Assembly: GCA_964493695.1 (NCBI GenBank)
Contig: CAZBPG010000115.1
Location: 1-11,361 of the forward strand
Length of the DNA: 11,361 nt
Direction: 5' to 3'
Source: Bog-950 sp964493695
GTDB taxonomy: Bacteria > Bacteroidota > Bacteroidia > Chitinophagales > LD1
Shown here in pieces: positions 1-6,147 of the stretch. The number at the start of each line of letters is the position of its first letter. The first letter of the stretch is position 1. The position numbers were made by a program, and so were the translations under genes. Under the pieces are notes generated by a model that was not told the DNA's origin, searched no databases, and saw nothing but the letters and a program-made list of their open reading frames with translations.

Positions 1-84
1 AACGGACTCCAGGCATTGACCTCTCAGCAGAGCAGGGCATCCAACGGACTCCAGGTATTGACCTCTCAGCGGAGCAGGGCATCC
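1..84. repeat. 42-bp tandem repeat, two copies, cut by the window edge
   Basis: Copies lie at 1-42 and 43-84 and differ at two positions only (C/T at offset 14, A/G at offset 29). A third copy would start with AA at 85 but diverges at once. The unit is 14 codons long, so any frame free of stops stays open. On the plus strand one frame reads NGLQALTSQQSRAS then NGLQVLTSQRSRAS and stops with TAA at 97-99. On the minus strand another frame reads MPCSAERSIPGVRW repeated and runs off the edge. The array sits 36 bp beyond the 3' end of the exosortase gene. It may be an intergenic minisatellite or the end of a repeat protein; the sequence does not decide between them. More copies may lie to the left. 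Confidence 0.9.
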
Positions 85-120
85 AATCGTAGGCGTTAAA
101 GTATCAGGTTTAGTGTGGAT

Positions 121-654
121 TTACTGTTTAGCGACAATACTCAGTTTCTTCATCCACCACCAAATCATTATAAAAATAAGGCTATAGGTAATGGCCACAT
201 AAACGTAAGAGTGGTTGATTTCAAAAAACAGTTCGGAAGAATAATTGAAGAGATAATAAACCGAAATAATGCGAAACAGGTTGATGATGAAAATGGCCAC
301 TAAACCGGCCGGTATATACCACAGTTTGTTTTGCCGGCTACCGGTGTAAAACAGAATAGCGGAAGCGAAAATAAGCATAGCCGGAATGGCTAAGCAGTGT
401 TCTTCTACCCAAACCACTCTACCGGTGTTTAAATTTTGTATGGCGTTTTGCACCACTTCTGTTTTTTCGCCAAGCATCTGCAATACAGCCTCCGAACCAT
501 GCGCGTAAAAAACATTCATCCGGTCCACCAGTACTTTCCATCCTTCAAAAAAAAGCGAACCGGGCTGATGCACATAATAGTGGAACAGTTTCCATAAGAT
601 GTACACCGCTACAATTTTTATAACAAACCTAATACCGTTTTGCTTCGAACCCAT
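121..654 (-). CDS. Exosortase/archaeosortase-family membrane protein (short Bacteroidota type)
   Basis: This 177-residue integral membrane protein is assigned to the exosortase family, membrane-embedded cysteine proteases/transpeptidases that process proteins with a C-terminal sorting signal as they reach the cell surface. The family's three catalytic positions can be placed: Cys87 in EEHCLAI, Arg128 in NLFRI and His148 in INHSY, each at the edge of a hydrophobic helix. Membrane segments are seen near 9-27, 87-104, 110-131 and 147-168. The length fits the small XrtF-like forms of Bacteroidota rather than the longer proteobacterial EpsH. The ATG at 654 is used; no alternative is better. The gene follows an unknown membrane protein on the same strand after a 174-bp gap filled by a palindromic repeat, so it may have its own promoter. 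The usual XrtF partner, a small membrane protein, is not visible, and no C-terminal sorting signal occurs in the window. The subfamily is not certain. Confidence 0.85.
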   Translation of the reverse strand: MGSKQNGIRFVIKIVAVYILWKLFHYYVHQPGSLFFEGWKVLVDRMNVFYAHGSEAVLQMLGEKTEVVQNAIQNLNTGRVVWVEEHCLAIPAMLIFASAILFYTGSRQNKLWYIPAGLVAIFIINLFRIISVYYLFNYSSELFFEINHSYVYVAITYSLIFIMIWWWMKKLSIVAKQ

Positions 655-664
655 TGTTGTTATC

Positions 665-829
665 AGAAGCTGTTTAAATTTATCTGAACAATTTGTTTAT
701 GGCTCTTTTCGGCTGCAACTTCGTCAGGTTTTCTTGCCAGAAATATTCCATTATGACTGCAAAAACCTTCCTTGTTTCGCGCGAAAATAGTTCATAAACA
801 TTCTTATCATACAAATCTAAACAGCTTCT
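665..829. repeat. 165-bp imperfect palindrome, MITE-like
   Basis: The outer arms 665-681 and 813-829 are inverted repeats matching at 16 of 17 positions (AGAAGCTGTTTA is perfect). Complementarity continues inward with the same centre: 694-701 pairs with 793-800 perfectly, and 703-710 with 783-790 at 7 of 8. The whole segment could fold into one long hairpin. It fills the space between the stop codon of the upstream membrane protein, overlapping it by one base, and the start region of the exosortase gene. A small non-autonomous element with terminal inverted repeats is the simplest reading. I see no convincing target-site duplication. A long processing hairpin in the transcript is the alternative. 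Confidence 0.65.
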
Positions 830-1677
830 TAAACAGAAATAAAAAAACGGGCATATAATGCCAGCAGTATCAGTACCACCAGCAGGTCAAAATTTAACCG
901 GTAAGTTACATCGGCCCCCTTCTCTACCCTTTCTCCTTTGCGGTACCTGGTATACCAACTCATACCCGCACCAAAAAACAAAGCTAATGCCGAAAGGAAT
1001 AAATGCGGCTGACTGATAGCCGGATACGTGAACAACAAACTAAACGGCAATGAAACGATAACCGGCAGATAGAACATAGCCTGAAGCCAGAAATTGCGTG
1101 CCCCTTTACCTTTAAGCGAGTAGATGTACCGCAAAAAATATCCGGCATTAACAAAACCCATAACCACTACCGCTGCAACACCCAGCGCTCCTAACACAAT
1201 CATAATCACCGGTGGTATTCCAAACCAATTGGCAACCACCGCCAGCCCCTGATAGTTTAGGTTGTTATCGGTATTTGTCATACTGAAAGGTGCGGCAATC
1301 AATTGCGAAACAGGCCACAGAAAACACCACATCATAAGCCAGAATAAACCATAACGAAACAGGGAATTCTCTCTCTCCCTGCTTTGAAGCACGGTAAAGA
1401 TGATGAGCGAGAAGAGGAAGAAAGCGAAGGAAGGAAGTGCGAACAGAGCAATCACCCTTGACGAACCCCAATACCGGTTCAGTTTAGGGGCCATATCTAT
1501 TCCTGCAAAGCTGGGCTTAACCACGTAGCCCAAGCCTTTGCCCATAAGTGCAATAAGCAGGTTATGAACAAGAACAACTGCTAGATAACTGATGAGCAAC
1601 AACAACAGCGAGGTAAACATCCGCTTAAGCATTCCGCCTTTTCGTTCGTTGGGCTTAACTATCTCCGCGTTTTCCAT
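829..1677 (-). CDS. Uncharacterised polytopic membrane protein, about seven membrane segments
   Basis: I do not recognise this 282-residue protein. It has a charged N-terminus of about 20 residues and then hydrophobic segments near 21-45, 74-97, 108-128, 153-175, 197-218, 225-242 and 262-280. A basic stretch (TRYRKGER) lies between the last two. The first segment contains VHNLLIALMGKGLGY, which is spaced like the HEXXH...GY region of M50-type membrane proteases but lacks the second His and the Glu; this resemblance is only a guess. The ATG at 1677 lies 5 nt after an exact TATATTTG promoter box, which would make the message almost leaderless. Met16 or Met20, just before the first helix, are possible later starts. 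The exosortase gene follows on the same strand, so a shared surface or secretion role is possible but not shown. Confidence 0.8.
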   Translation of the reverse strand: MENAEIVKPNERKGGMLKRMFTSLLLLLISYLAVVLVHNLLIALMGKGLGYVVKPSFAGIDMAPKLNRYWGSSRVIALFALPSFAFFLFSLIIFTVLQSRERENSLFRYGLFWLMMWCFLWPVSQLIAAPFSMTNTDNNLNYQGLAVVANWFGIPPVIMIVLGALGVAAVVVMGFVNAGYFLRYIYSLKGKGARNFWLQAMFYLPVIVSLPFSLLFTYPAISQPHLFLSALALFFGAGMSWYTRYRKGERVEKGADVTYRLNFDLLVVLILLALYARFFISV

Positions 1678-1682
1678 TGTGT

Positions 1683-1690
1683 CAAATATA
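1683..1690 (-). promoter_or_regulatory. Bacteroidota -7 box TATATTTG before the 282-residue membrane protein
   Basis: On the minus strand the motif TATATTTG matches TAnnTTTG exactly. It ends 5 nt before the annotated ATG. No good TTTG -33 element is seen at the usual distance, so the call rests on the -7 box and position only. Transcription from here would start at or next to the ATG, or would serve a later Met. Confidence 0.4.
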
Positions 1691-1782
1691 GAAAATACGA
1701 GAATTGTTCGTGCCCCGAAACAGGAGTATCGGTTAAACGGAACTTTCTGTTTACAAAACGTTGCATCCGTATTCTCCGATAC

Positions 1783-2190
1783 TTACGGTTTTATTAATGA
1801 GGGTCTATCGGCATACTGCAGCACGGTATCCGGTTTAAAATAATCTACCCAAACAGCATCGTTGGCAACATCAACAGTTACCTGCGCAACTACTTGCTTA
1901 CCGTCTTTATGTTTGGTGTAAACCGCCTTGACCACGTTCCTGATGGAGTCAACAAAAAGGGGAGTTTCTTCCTTTTGCTGATTAACTAGCAGTATAAAGT
2001 TCTCCTTCATCAGATTAGCCACTCTGCGCGCCACAATATGATTAGTCAGAAACCCAACATCGGCAGGCAACCGGTTATGGTATTGAAGAAGAAAAGCAAG
2101 TTCGCCTTTTGGATATACAGGTTTTTCAGGCTGCTGATTGCAACTATTCAAAAGCAAGAAGAGAATTAAAAGACCAAACTGTGTTTTCAT
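1783..2190 (-). CDS. Small putative lipoprotein of unknown function
   Basis: The 135-residue protein opens with a short lipoprotein signal peptide: MKTQ, a hydrophobic core to Leu14, then the lipobox LNSC with the lipidated Cys at 17. The mature part (CNQQPEKP...) lacks the acidic patch after Cys that directs many Bacteroidota lipoproteins to the outside, so a periplasm-facing anchor is more likely; this is an inference. The rest is a soluble domain of about 110 residues with charged, probably helical parts (HIVARRVANLMKENF) followed by beta-like strands (KQVVAQVTVDVANDAVWVDYF). No domain is recognised. It starts 36 nt after the deoxyhypusine-synthase-like gene and is probably in the same transcript. 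The ATG at 2190 gives a proper signal peptide. Confidence 0.75.
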   Translation of the reverse strand: MKTQFGLLILFLLLNSCNQQPEKPVYPKGELAFLLQYHNRLPADVGFLTNHIVARRVANLMKENFILLVNQQKEETPLFVDSIRNVVKAVYTKHKDGKQVVAQVTVDVANDAVWVDYFKPDTVLQYADRPSLIKP

Positions 2191-2226
2191 CTGCTCAACT
2201 GCTCATTTACTAATCAGCTCATCTAC

Positions 2227-3198
2227 CTACCATTTCAGCAGATACGCAAATATGAGCGGAGCCACAATAGTAGCATCGCTTTCTACAATAAACTTAGGGG
2301 TATTAATGTCGAGTTTGCCCCAGGTAATTTTCTCGTTAGGCACCGCACCGGAGTATGAACCGTAAGAAGTAGTGGAATCTGATATCTGGCAAAAATAACT
2401 CCAGAACGGAACATCGGTCCAGCCCAAATCCTGATACATCATCGGTACTACGCAAATAGGAAAGTCACCGGCAATGCCTCCTCCTATCTGGAAGAAACCA
2501 ACGCCCTTGCCTGCGCTGTTTTTGCGGTACCAATCGCTTAGCCAAACCATGTATTCAATTCCGCTTTTCATGGTAGTTGCTTTCAGGTCGCCTTTAATGC
2601 AGTAAGAAGCAAAAATATTGCCCATGGTGCTGTCTTCCCAGCCCGGACAGATAATAGGCAGATTTTTTTCTGCCGCTGCTATCATCCAGCTATGCTTAGG
2701 GTCAATTTCGTAATACTGCTGCAACACACCGCTCAGCACCATTTTATACATAAACTCATGCGGCAGGTAACGCTCGCCTTTATTGTCGGCATCTTTCCAT
2801 AACTCGTAAATGTGTTTCTGCAATCTGCGGAAGGCCTCTTCTTCGGGTATGCAGGTATCGGTAACGCGGTTAAACCCGTTTTCCAATAAATCCCATTCTT
2901 CCTGCGGAGATAAATCGCGATAGTTAGGAACGCGCTTGTAATGCGAGTGGGCAACCAGGTTCATCAAATCTTCTTCAAGGTTGGCACCGGTGCAGGAAAT
3001 TATCTGCACCTTATCCTGACGGATCATTTCTGCCAGCGAAATGCCCAACTCGGCAGTGCTCATGGCACCGGCAAGGGTTATCATCATTTTTCCGCCTTCC
3101 GCTAAATGTGTTTCGTAGCCCTTTGCCGCATCAACTAAAGCGGCTGAGTTAAAGTGGCGGTAATGATGGGTGATAAAGTCGCGGATGGGAGTTGCCAT
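2227..3198 (-). CDS. Deoxyhypusine-synthase-like enzyme (probable polyamine aminobutyl transferase)
   Basis: This 323-residue protein belongs to the deoxyhypusine synthase family, which uses NAD and spermidine to form an enzyme-lysine aminobutyl intermediate. The family features are clear: LAGAMSTAELG at 42-52, SCTGANLEEDL at 68-78, GGGIAGDFPI at 239-248, and the tail TWGKLDINTPKFIVESDATI, in which Lys295 matches the catalytic lysine. Bacteria of this phylum have no eIF5A, the protein substrate of the eukaryotic enzyme. Related bacterial enzymes act on small amines, for example making homospermidine, so a similar reaction is likely but the exact acceptor is not shown. The KHH motif near the spermidine site of the human enzyme reads AGDF here. 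A lipoprotein gene follows 36 nt downstream. The gene is divergent from the cytochrome gene and has a plausible promoter in the shared spacer. Confidence 0.88.
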   Translation of the reverse strand: MATPIRDFITHHYRHFNSAALVDAAKGYETHLAEGGKMMITLAGAMSTAELGISLAEMIRQDKVQIISCTGANLEEDLMNLVAHSHYKRVPNYRDLSPQEEWDLLENGFNRVTDTCIPEEEAFRRLQKHIYELWKDADNKGERYLPHEFMYKMVLSGVLQQYYEIDPKHSWMIAAAEKNLPIICPGWEDSTMGNIFASYCIKGDLKATTMKSGIEYMVWLSDWYRKNSAGKGVGFFQIGGGIAGDFPICVVPMMYQDLGWTDVPFWSYFCQISDSTTSYGSYSGAVPNEKITWGKLDINTPKFIVESDATIVAPLIFAYLLKW

Positions 3199-3253
3199 GA
3201 GTAGAAGTTATTGTTTATGGTTTGTTATTATTTAGAAGCAGAGATAAAGCGCG

Positions 3254-3284
3254 AAAATCTAAATTTTTCGAGAACCGCAAACAA
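3254..3284 (-). promoter_or_regulatory. Probable promoter of the deoxyhypusine-synthase-like gene
   Basis: Read on the minus strand, TTG at 3284-3282 is followed after 20 nt by TAGATTTT at 3261-3254, one base off the TAnnTTTG consensus. A TTTG at 3281-3278 gives a second, shorter-spaced -33 choice. The implied leader is about 50 nt. The call is by motif only. Confidence 0.4.
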
Positions 3285-3311
3285 GAAACACGAAACAACA
3301 AACCGAAAGCA

Positions 3312-3319
3312 TATATTTG
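3312..3319 (+). promoter_or_regulatory. Bacteroidota -7 box TATATTTG before the SirB2-cytochrome c gene
   Basis: TATATTTG matches TAnnTTTG exactly and ends 20 nt before the ATG at 3340, giving a leader of roughly 14 nt. No clear -33 TTTG is present. The box lies inside the longer open frame that begins at 3211, which supports 3340 as the real start. Confidence 0.5.
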
Positions 3320-3339
3320 TTTTAACCAAACCAACTATT

Positions 3340-3963
3340 ATGTATACAGGTTTACTTCACAGCCACCGTCTTTTTGTAATTCTTTTTCTTGTTCATTACC
3401 TCATTAAACTGGTTCTGTTGTTAATGAATCGGCATGAATCGCTTGCCAAATACGCAAAAGCAACCCGGATTCCAGAAATTATACTGAGTGTAGGATTTTT
3501 GGTAAGCGGAGGCTGGATGTTGGTGAAAGGAGCCATCTTCTCTAACTTAATTATTATTAAGCTGATTTGTGTGTTTGCTTCTATTCCGCTGGCGGTAATT
3601 GGATTTAAGAAGGGAAACAAAGTGCTCGCTTTTTTGGCAGTGCTGTTGATTGTAGCAAGTTACGCTTTAGCCGAAGTGAATAAAAAAGCGAAGACCGGCA
3701 AGAAGATTGAGATTCCGGCAAATACAGAACCTCTTGCTGCAGGTAAATTACTTTATGTAAACAAATGTGCGCAATGCCACGGTGAAATTGGAAATGGCGG
3801 AGTGAGCGGTGCAAAAGATTTATCGCTTACACAACTTTCAATCGAAGACCAGAAAACTCTTATCCGTTTAGGAAAGAACGCTATGCCGGGCTTTAAAGAA
3901 GACGTATTGAGCGAGACCGATGTTGATGCGGTGGTGCAATATGTGGCAACAATGAAACAGTAA
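3340..3963 (+). CDS. SirB2-like membrane domain fused to a class I cytochrome c
   Basis: The 207-residue product has two parts. Residues 1-111 carry four membrane helices (about 8-28, 44-63, 70-89 and 93-111) with His7, His9 and His19 at the start of the first; the layout fits SirB2/CopD-like membrane proteins. After a lysine-rich linker comes a small cytochrome c domain with the heme site CAQCH at 143-147 and the likely axial Met182 in NAMPGF. It ends with the usual terminal helix (TDVDAVVQYVATM). The cytochrome domain should face the periplasm and pass electrons to or from a membrane partner; the partner is unknown. The frame is open back to 3211, but the first 43 codons are basic and low in complexity and contain a promoter box, so the ATG at 3340 is preferred. 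The gene stands alone, divergent from the polyamine enzyme and convergent with lepB. Confidence 0.85.
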   Translation: MYTGLLHSHRLFVILFLVHYLIKLVLLLMNRHESLAKYAKATRIPEIILSVGFLVSGGWMLVKGAIFSNLIIIKLICVFASIPLAVIGFKKGNKVLAFLAVLLIVASYALAEVNKKAKTGKKIEIPANTEPLAAGKLLYVNKCAQCHGEIGNGGVSGAKDLSLTQLSIEDQKTLIRLGKNAMPGFKEDVLSETDVDAVVQYVATMKQ

Positions 3964-3985
3964 ACAGCAACCGCCCGAGATAATA

Positions 3986-4120
3986 TGAGGCGGCCTTAAA
4001 AGCCAGTAGACCCTAATCGGTTTTGTCAGGTTGGGCGTAGTCGGGGTCTTTTCCCTGTAAAGTGCTTCCACACCGTTCAGCGCTACATTTTGCCTTTTTA
4101 CTTTTGGTATAGCCCCTTCC
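3986..4120. repeat. Left copy of a diverged direct repeat of about 130 bp
   Basis: Aligned by eye with 4404-4535, offset 415-418 bp. Matching blocks occur in the same order: GAGGCGGCCTTAAAA against GAGGCTGCCTAAAA, ACCCTAATCGGTT against ACCCTATCGGTT, AGGTTG in both, then scattered matches through TAGT, TTCC and TAAA, AGCGCTAC against AGCGTAAC, TTTGCCT in both, and CCTTC at the end. The first 50 bp are the best conserved. The copy begins 22 bp past the end of the cytochrome gene. Confidence 0.65.
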
Positions 4121-4137
4121 AGAAATGGCAGCCAAAC

Positions 4138-4158
4138 GGCAGACTGCCACGGTCTGCC
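4138..4158. repeat. Hairpin with a 7-bp stem inside the repeat island
   Basis: GGCAGAC at 4138-4144 pairs perfectly with GTCTGCC at 4152-4158 around the 7-nt loop TGCCACG. No T-run follows on either strand, so it is not a typical terminator. It is probably one structural part of the dispersed element that fills this region. Confidence 0.6.
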
Positions 4159-4327
4159 TTCAAAAAATGACCCGCGGAATGCAAAAACCCTTTGTTTTAA
4201 GCTGTTTTGGGGCAAAAAATGGGCTAAATCGTTAATTGCGTGAAAAAGACGGAGATTCACATTACCCCATAGAGGCATACGCGCCAAACAAATGAGCCAT
4301 TCTATCTGCCGGGTGTGAGGTTTGCAT

Positions 4328-4344
4328 TTATCCCGTAGGGATAA
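4328..4344. repeat. Hairpin with GTA loop (TTATCCC/GGGATAA)
   Basis: A perfect 7-bp stem, TTATCCC and GGGATAA, surrounds the 3-nt loop GTA. The core CCCGTAGGG (CCCTACGGG on the other strand) is of a kind often seen in dispersed intergenic repeats of Bacteroidota. A second hairpin with the same loop lies 32 bp away. Confidence 0.65.
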
Positions 4345-4376
4345 CAGCTTGGTAGTAATCAAATAAACACCCCACC

Positions 4377-4395
4377 TTGGCCACGTAGTGGTCAA
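4377..4395. repeat. Second hairpin with GTA loop (TTGGCCAC/GTGGTCAA)
   Basis: TTGGCCAC and GTGGTCAA form an 8-bp stem with one G-T pair around the loop GTA. It resembles the hairpin at 4328-4344 in stem length and loop but differs in stem sequence, as expected if structure rather than sequence is kept. Confidence 0.6.
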
Positions 4396-4403
4396 ACAAA
4401 TGT

Positions 4404-4535
4404 TGAGGCTGCCTAAAATGTTAGCAAACCCTATCGGTTATGTAGGTTGAGTATAGTGGAAACCCTGTTCCTTATAAATTTGTTCGACTTTGCTAAGCGT
4501 AACCTTTGCCTATTCAACATTTGCTACCGCCTTCT
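4404..4535. repeat. Right copy of the diverged direct repeat of about 130 bp
   Basis: This is the partner of 3986-4120. It ends 7 bp before the lepB stop codon. Translated on the minus strand in the same frame as the left copy it gives VTLSKVEQIYKEQ, against VALNGVEALYREK from the left copy, but with two stop codons, so this copy is not coding. Together the two copies frame about 283 bp holding the three hairpins. Between 3964 and 4542 I see nothing else. Confidence 0.6.
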
Positions 4536-4542
4536 ATTATTT

Positions 4543-6147
4543 CTACTCCGTAAACTTTTTATCGTCCGGTGCCCATCTTCCGTGAATGGAAGAGAACAAT
4601 CTGCTCCAGCGTATTTTCTTAAAGAAGTTCTCCGCCTCTTTTGCATAACTCATCCAGATAAACCATGCTTTGCCCACCACGTGGTCTTCAGGCACAAAAC
4701 CCCAGTAACGGCTGTCCTGAGAATTGTGACGGTTATCGCCCATCATCCAAAAGTAATCGAGTTTAAAGGTGTAGGTAGATGTTTCGGCACCGTTGATGAA
4801 AAATTTTCCATCGCGCTGCTCAACCGTATTGCCTTCGTACACATGAATAGCGCGCTCGTATTGTTTATAGATAGAATCGGTTAAAGTAATCGTCCAGCCT
4901 TTCTTAGGCAAGGTAACCGGTCCGAAATTATCTACGTTCCATTTGTAACGGGTAGTATCGTTCGGAAAAATGTTCTCAATCGGTTCCTGCAACTCACCTT
5001 TGCGGTAAAAGAACGGCTCTAACGAAGTAGTAATTTGCATGGCGCGAAGTTCCTCTACATGCTGTTTGGTCATCAGCACCACAAAATGATTAGCCGGTAA
5101 AACACCTAACCGGTTGCTGATGTTTTCCATTTCAAGCTCATTAATCTTTTCTTCCGATGGAATCATTCCTTCCTTAAACACTATCATGTAAGGTGTATAA
5201 AGCTGCTCCGGACGGTAAGCCGGTTCGTTATTAATATAAAGAACACCGTCTTTCACTTCCAGTTTATCTCCGGCAATAGCTACACAACGCTTAATGTAGT
5301 TCTCGCGTTTATCAACCGGACGCGCAGCAATGTGTGTATTCGGGTCGCTCCACATCATTTGACGGGCAGTGGCATAATCAACACGGTTACTGTAAGCCGT
5401 GTAGCGGATAATATCGTAATAAGAAGGTGCCTGATTTTCGAGCACTACCGTATCACCGGCAGGGAAATTAAACACCACCATATCATTCCGCTTTACCTTC
5501 TGAAAACCCGGAAGGGTTTTGTAAGGAAACTTTATCAGTTCCGAATAGCTCTTGGTATTTAAAACCGGAATAGTGTGATGCACAAACGGAAGTGCCAGCG
5601 GTGTGTTCGGTACCCGCGCACCGTAATGGAACTTAGAAACAAACAAAAAATCGCCTACCAGTAATGTCTTTTCCATAGAAGGGGTTGGTATCATATACGC
5701 CTCTGCCATAAAAATGCGGATGAGTGTAGCAGCCACTACAGCAAACACAATAGCATCTGCCCATTCGCGGATACCGGAACGGTGCAAAGGCGGCTGGCCT
5801 TCTTTTACTCCACCGGCACCAATAAATTTCTCCTTAGAAGCAAAACCAAGAAAAGGAATGTAAACGAAGGCAAACATCACAGCGGCAAAATGTTCCCAAA
5901 AACTATAACGCTTAAAAGCAGTACTCATCTCGGTAAGTTGACTGGCCACATAAAACAAATTTACACCGGGTATAAACAGCATCCACGTCCACCACGATGG
6001 GCGTTTAATAATCTTCTGCCATTCATTAGAACACAGCACCGGCACAAAAGCTTTCCACGGTTGCTCCACGCCAAGTTTTTTAAAAATGCCATACGTTCCT
6101 ATGCGTATGCCAATCATGTAAAGAAGAATTACAGAGAGAAGAATCAT
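4543..6147 (-). CDS. lepB: Signal peptidase I, long Bacteroidota form
   Basis: This membrane serine protease removes signal peptides from exported proteins, using a Ser/Lys pair. The catalytic Ser157 lies in MIPTPSMEKTLL after the anchoring helix at about 130-147. Lys286 lies in YIKRCVAIAGD, and the conserved GDNR box is at 470-473 within GDNRHNSQDSRYWGF; the more usual Asp after GDNR is His here. At 534 residues it is much longer than the classic enzyme. An extra N-terminal membrane part (1-110, helices near 1-17, 52-68 and 84-103, with the KAFVPVLCSNEWQKI segment) matches the domain (DUF5684-like) often fused to lepB in this phylum, and a large insertion between about 310 and 450 separates the Lys and GDNR boxes. 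dapB lies upstream on the same strand after a 131-bp gap with its own promoter candidate, so co-transcription is uncertain. Confidence 0.95.
   Translation of the reverse strand: MILLSVILLYMIGIRIGTYGIFKKLGVEQPWKAFVPVLCSNEWQKIIKRPSWWTWMLFIPGVNLFYVASQLTEMSTAFKRYSFWEHFAAVMFAFVYIPFLGFASKEKFIGAGGVKEGQPPLHRSGIREWADAIVFAVVAATLIRIFMAEAYMIPTPSMEKTLLVGDFLFVSKFHYGARVPNTPLALPFVHHTIPVLNTKSYSELIKFPYKTLPGFQKVKRNDMVVFNFPAGDTVVLENQAPSYYDIIRYTAYSNRVDYATARQMMWSDPNTHIAARPVDKRENYIKRCVAIAGDKLEVKDGVLYINNEPAYRPEQLYTPYMIVFKEGMIPSEEKINELEMENISNRLGVLPANHFVVLMTKQHVEELRAMQITTSLEPFFYRKGELQEPIENIFPNDTTRYKWNVDNFGPVTLPKKGWTITLTDSIYKQYERAIHVYEGNTVEQRDGKFFINGAETSTYTFKLDYFWMMGDNRHNSQDSRYWGFVPEDHVVGKAWFIWMSYAKEAENFFKKIRWSRLFSSIHGRWAPDDKKFTE

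Larger units (their letters stand above)
3964..4395 (-). other. Stop-free frame across the repeat island, doubtful gene
   Basis: Within the 579-bp space between the cytochrome and lepB genes, one minus-strand frame is open from TTG at 4395 (LTTTWPRWGVYLI...) to beyond 3963, over 140 codons, and then runs antisense into the cytochrome gene before stopping at 3868. The reading is rich in Trp, Pro and Arg (for example YWLLRPPHII near its end), has no recognised domain and no promoter box, and its C-terminal part is merely the antisense of a real gene. It overlaps hairpins and direct repeats. It is probably not a gene in its present form, but may be the fossil of a coding dispersed element. Confidence 0.25.

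Noticed and set aside
1..84. CRISPR array
   Set aside because: The two repeats are directly adjacent with no spacer, so this is a plain tandem repeat.
115..303. Plus-strand 62-codon frame
   Set aside because: Antisense to the exosortase gene; no supporting signal.
1265..1471. Minus-strand 68-codon frame inside the membrane-protein gene
   Set aside because: It lies entirely within the 282-residue gene in another frame.
3211..3339. Longer N-terminus for the cytochrome protein starting at 3211
   Set aside because: The 43 extra residues are basic and low in complexity, and an exact promoter box lies within them. The ATG at 3340 gives a normal membrane start.
4447..4884. Plus-strand open frame of 145 codons
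   Set aside because: Most of it is antisense to the 3' part of lepB, and the rest lies in the repeat island; no family features.
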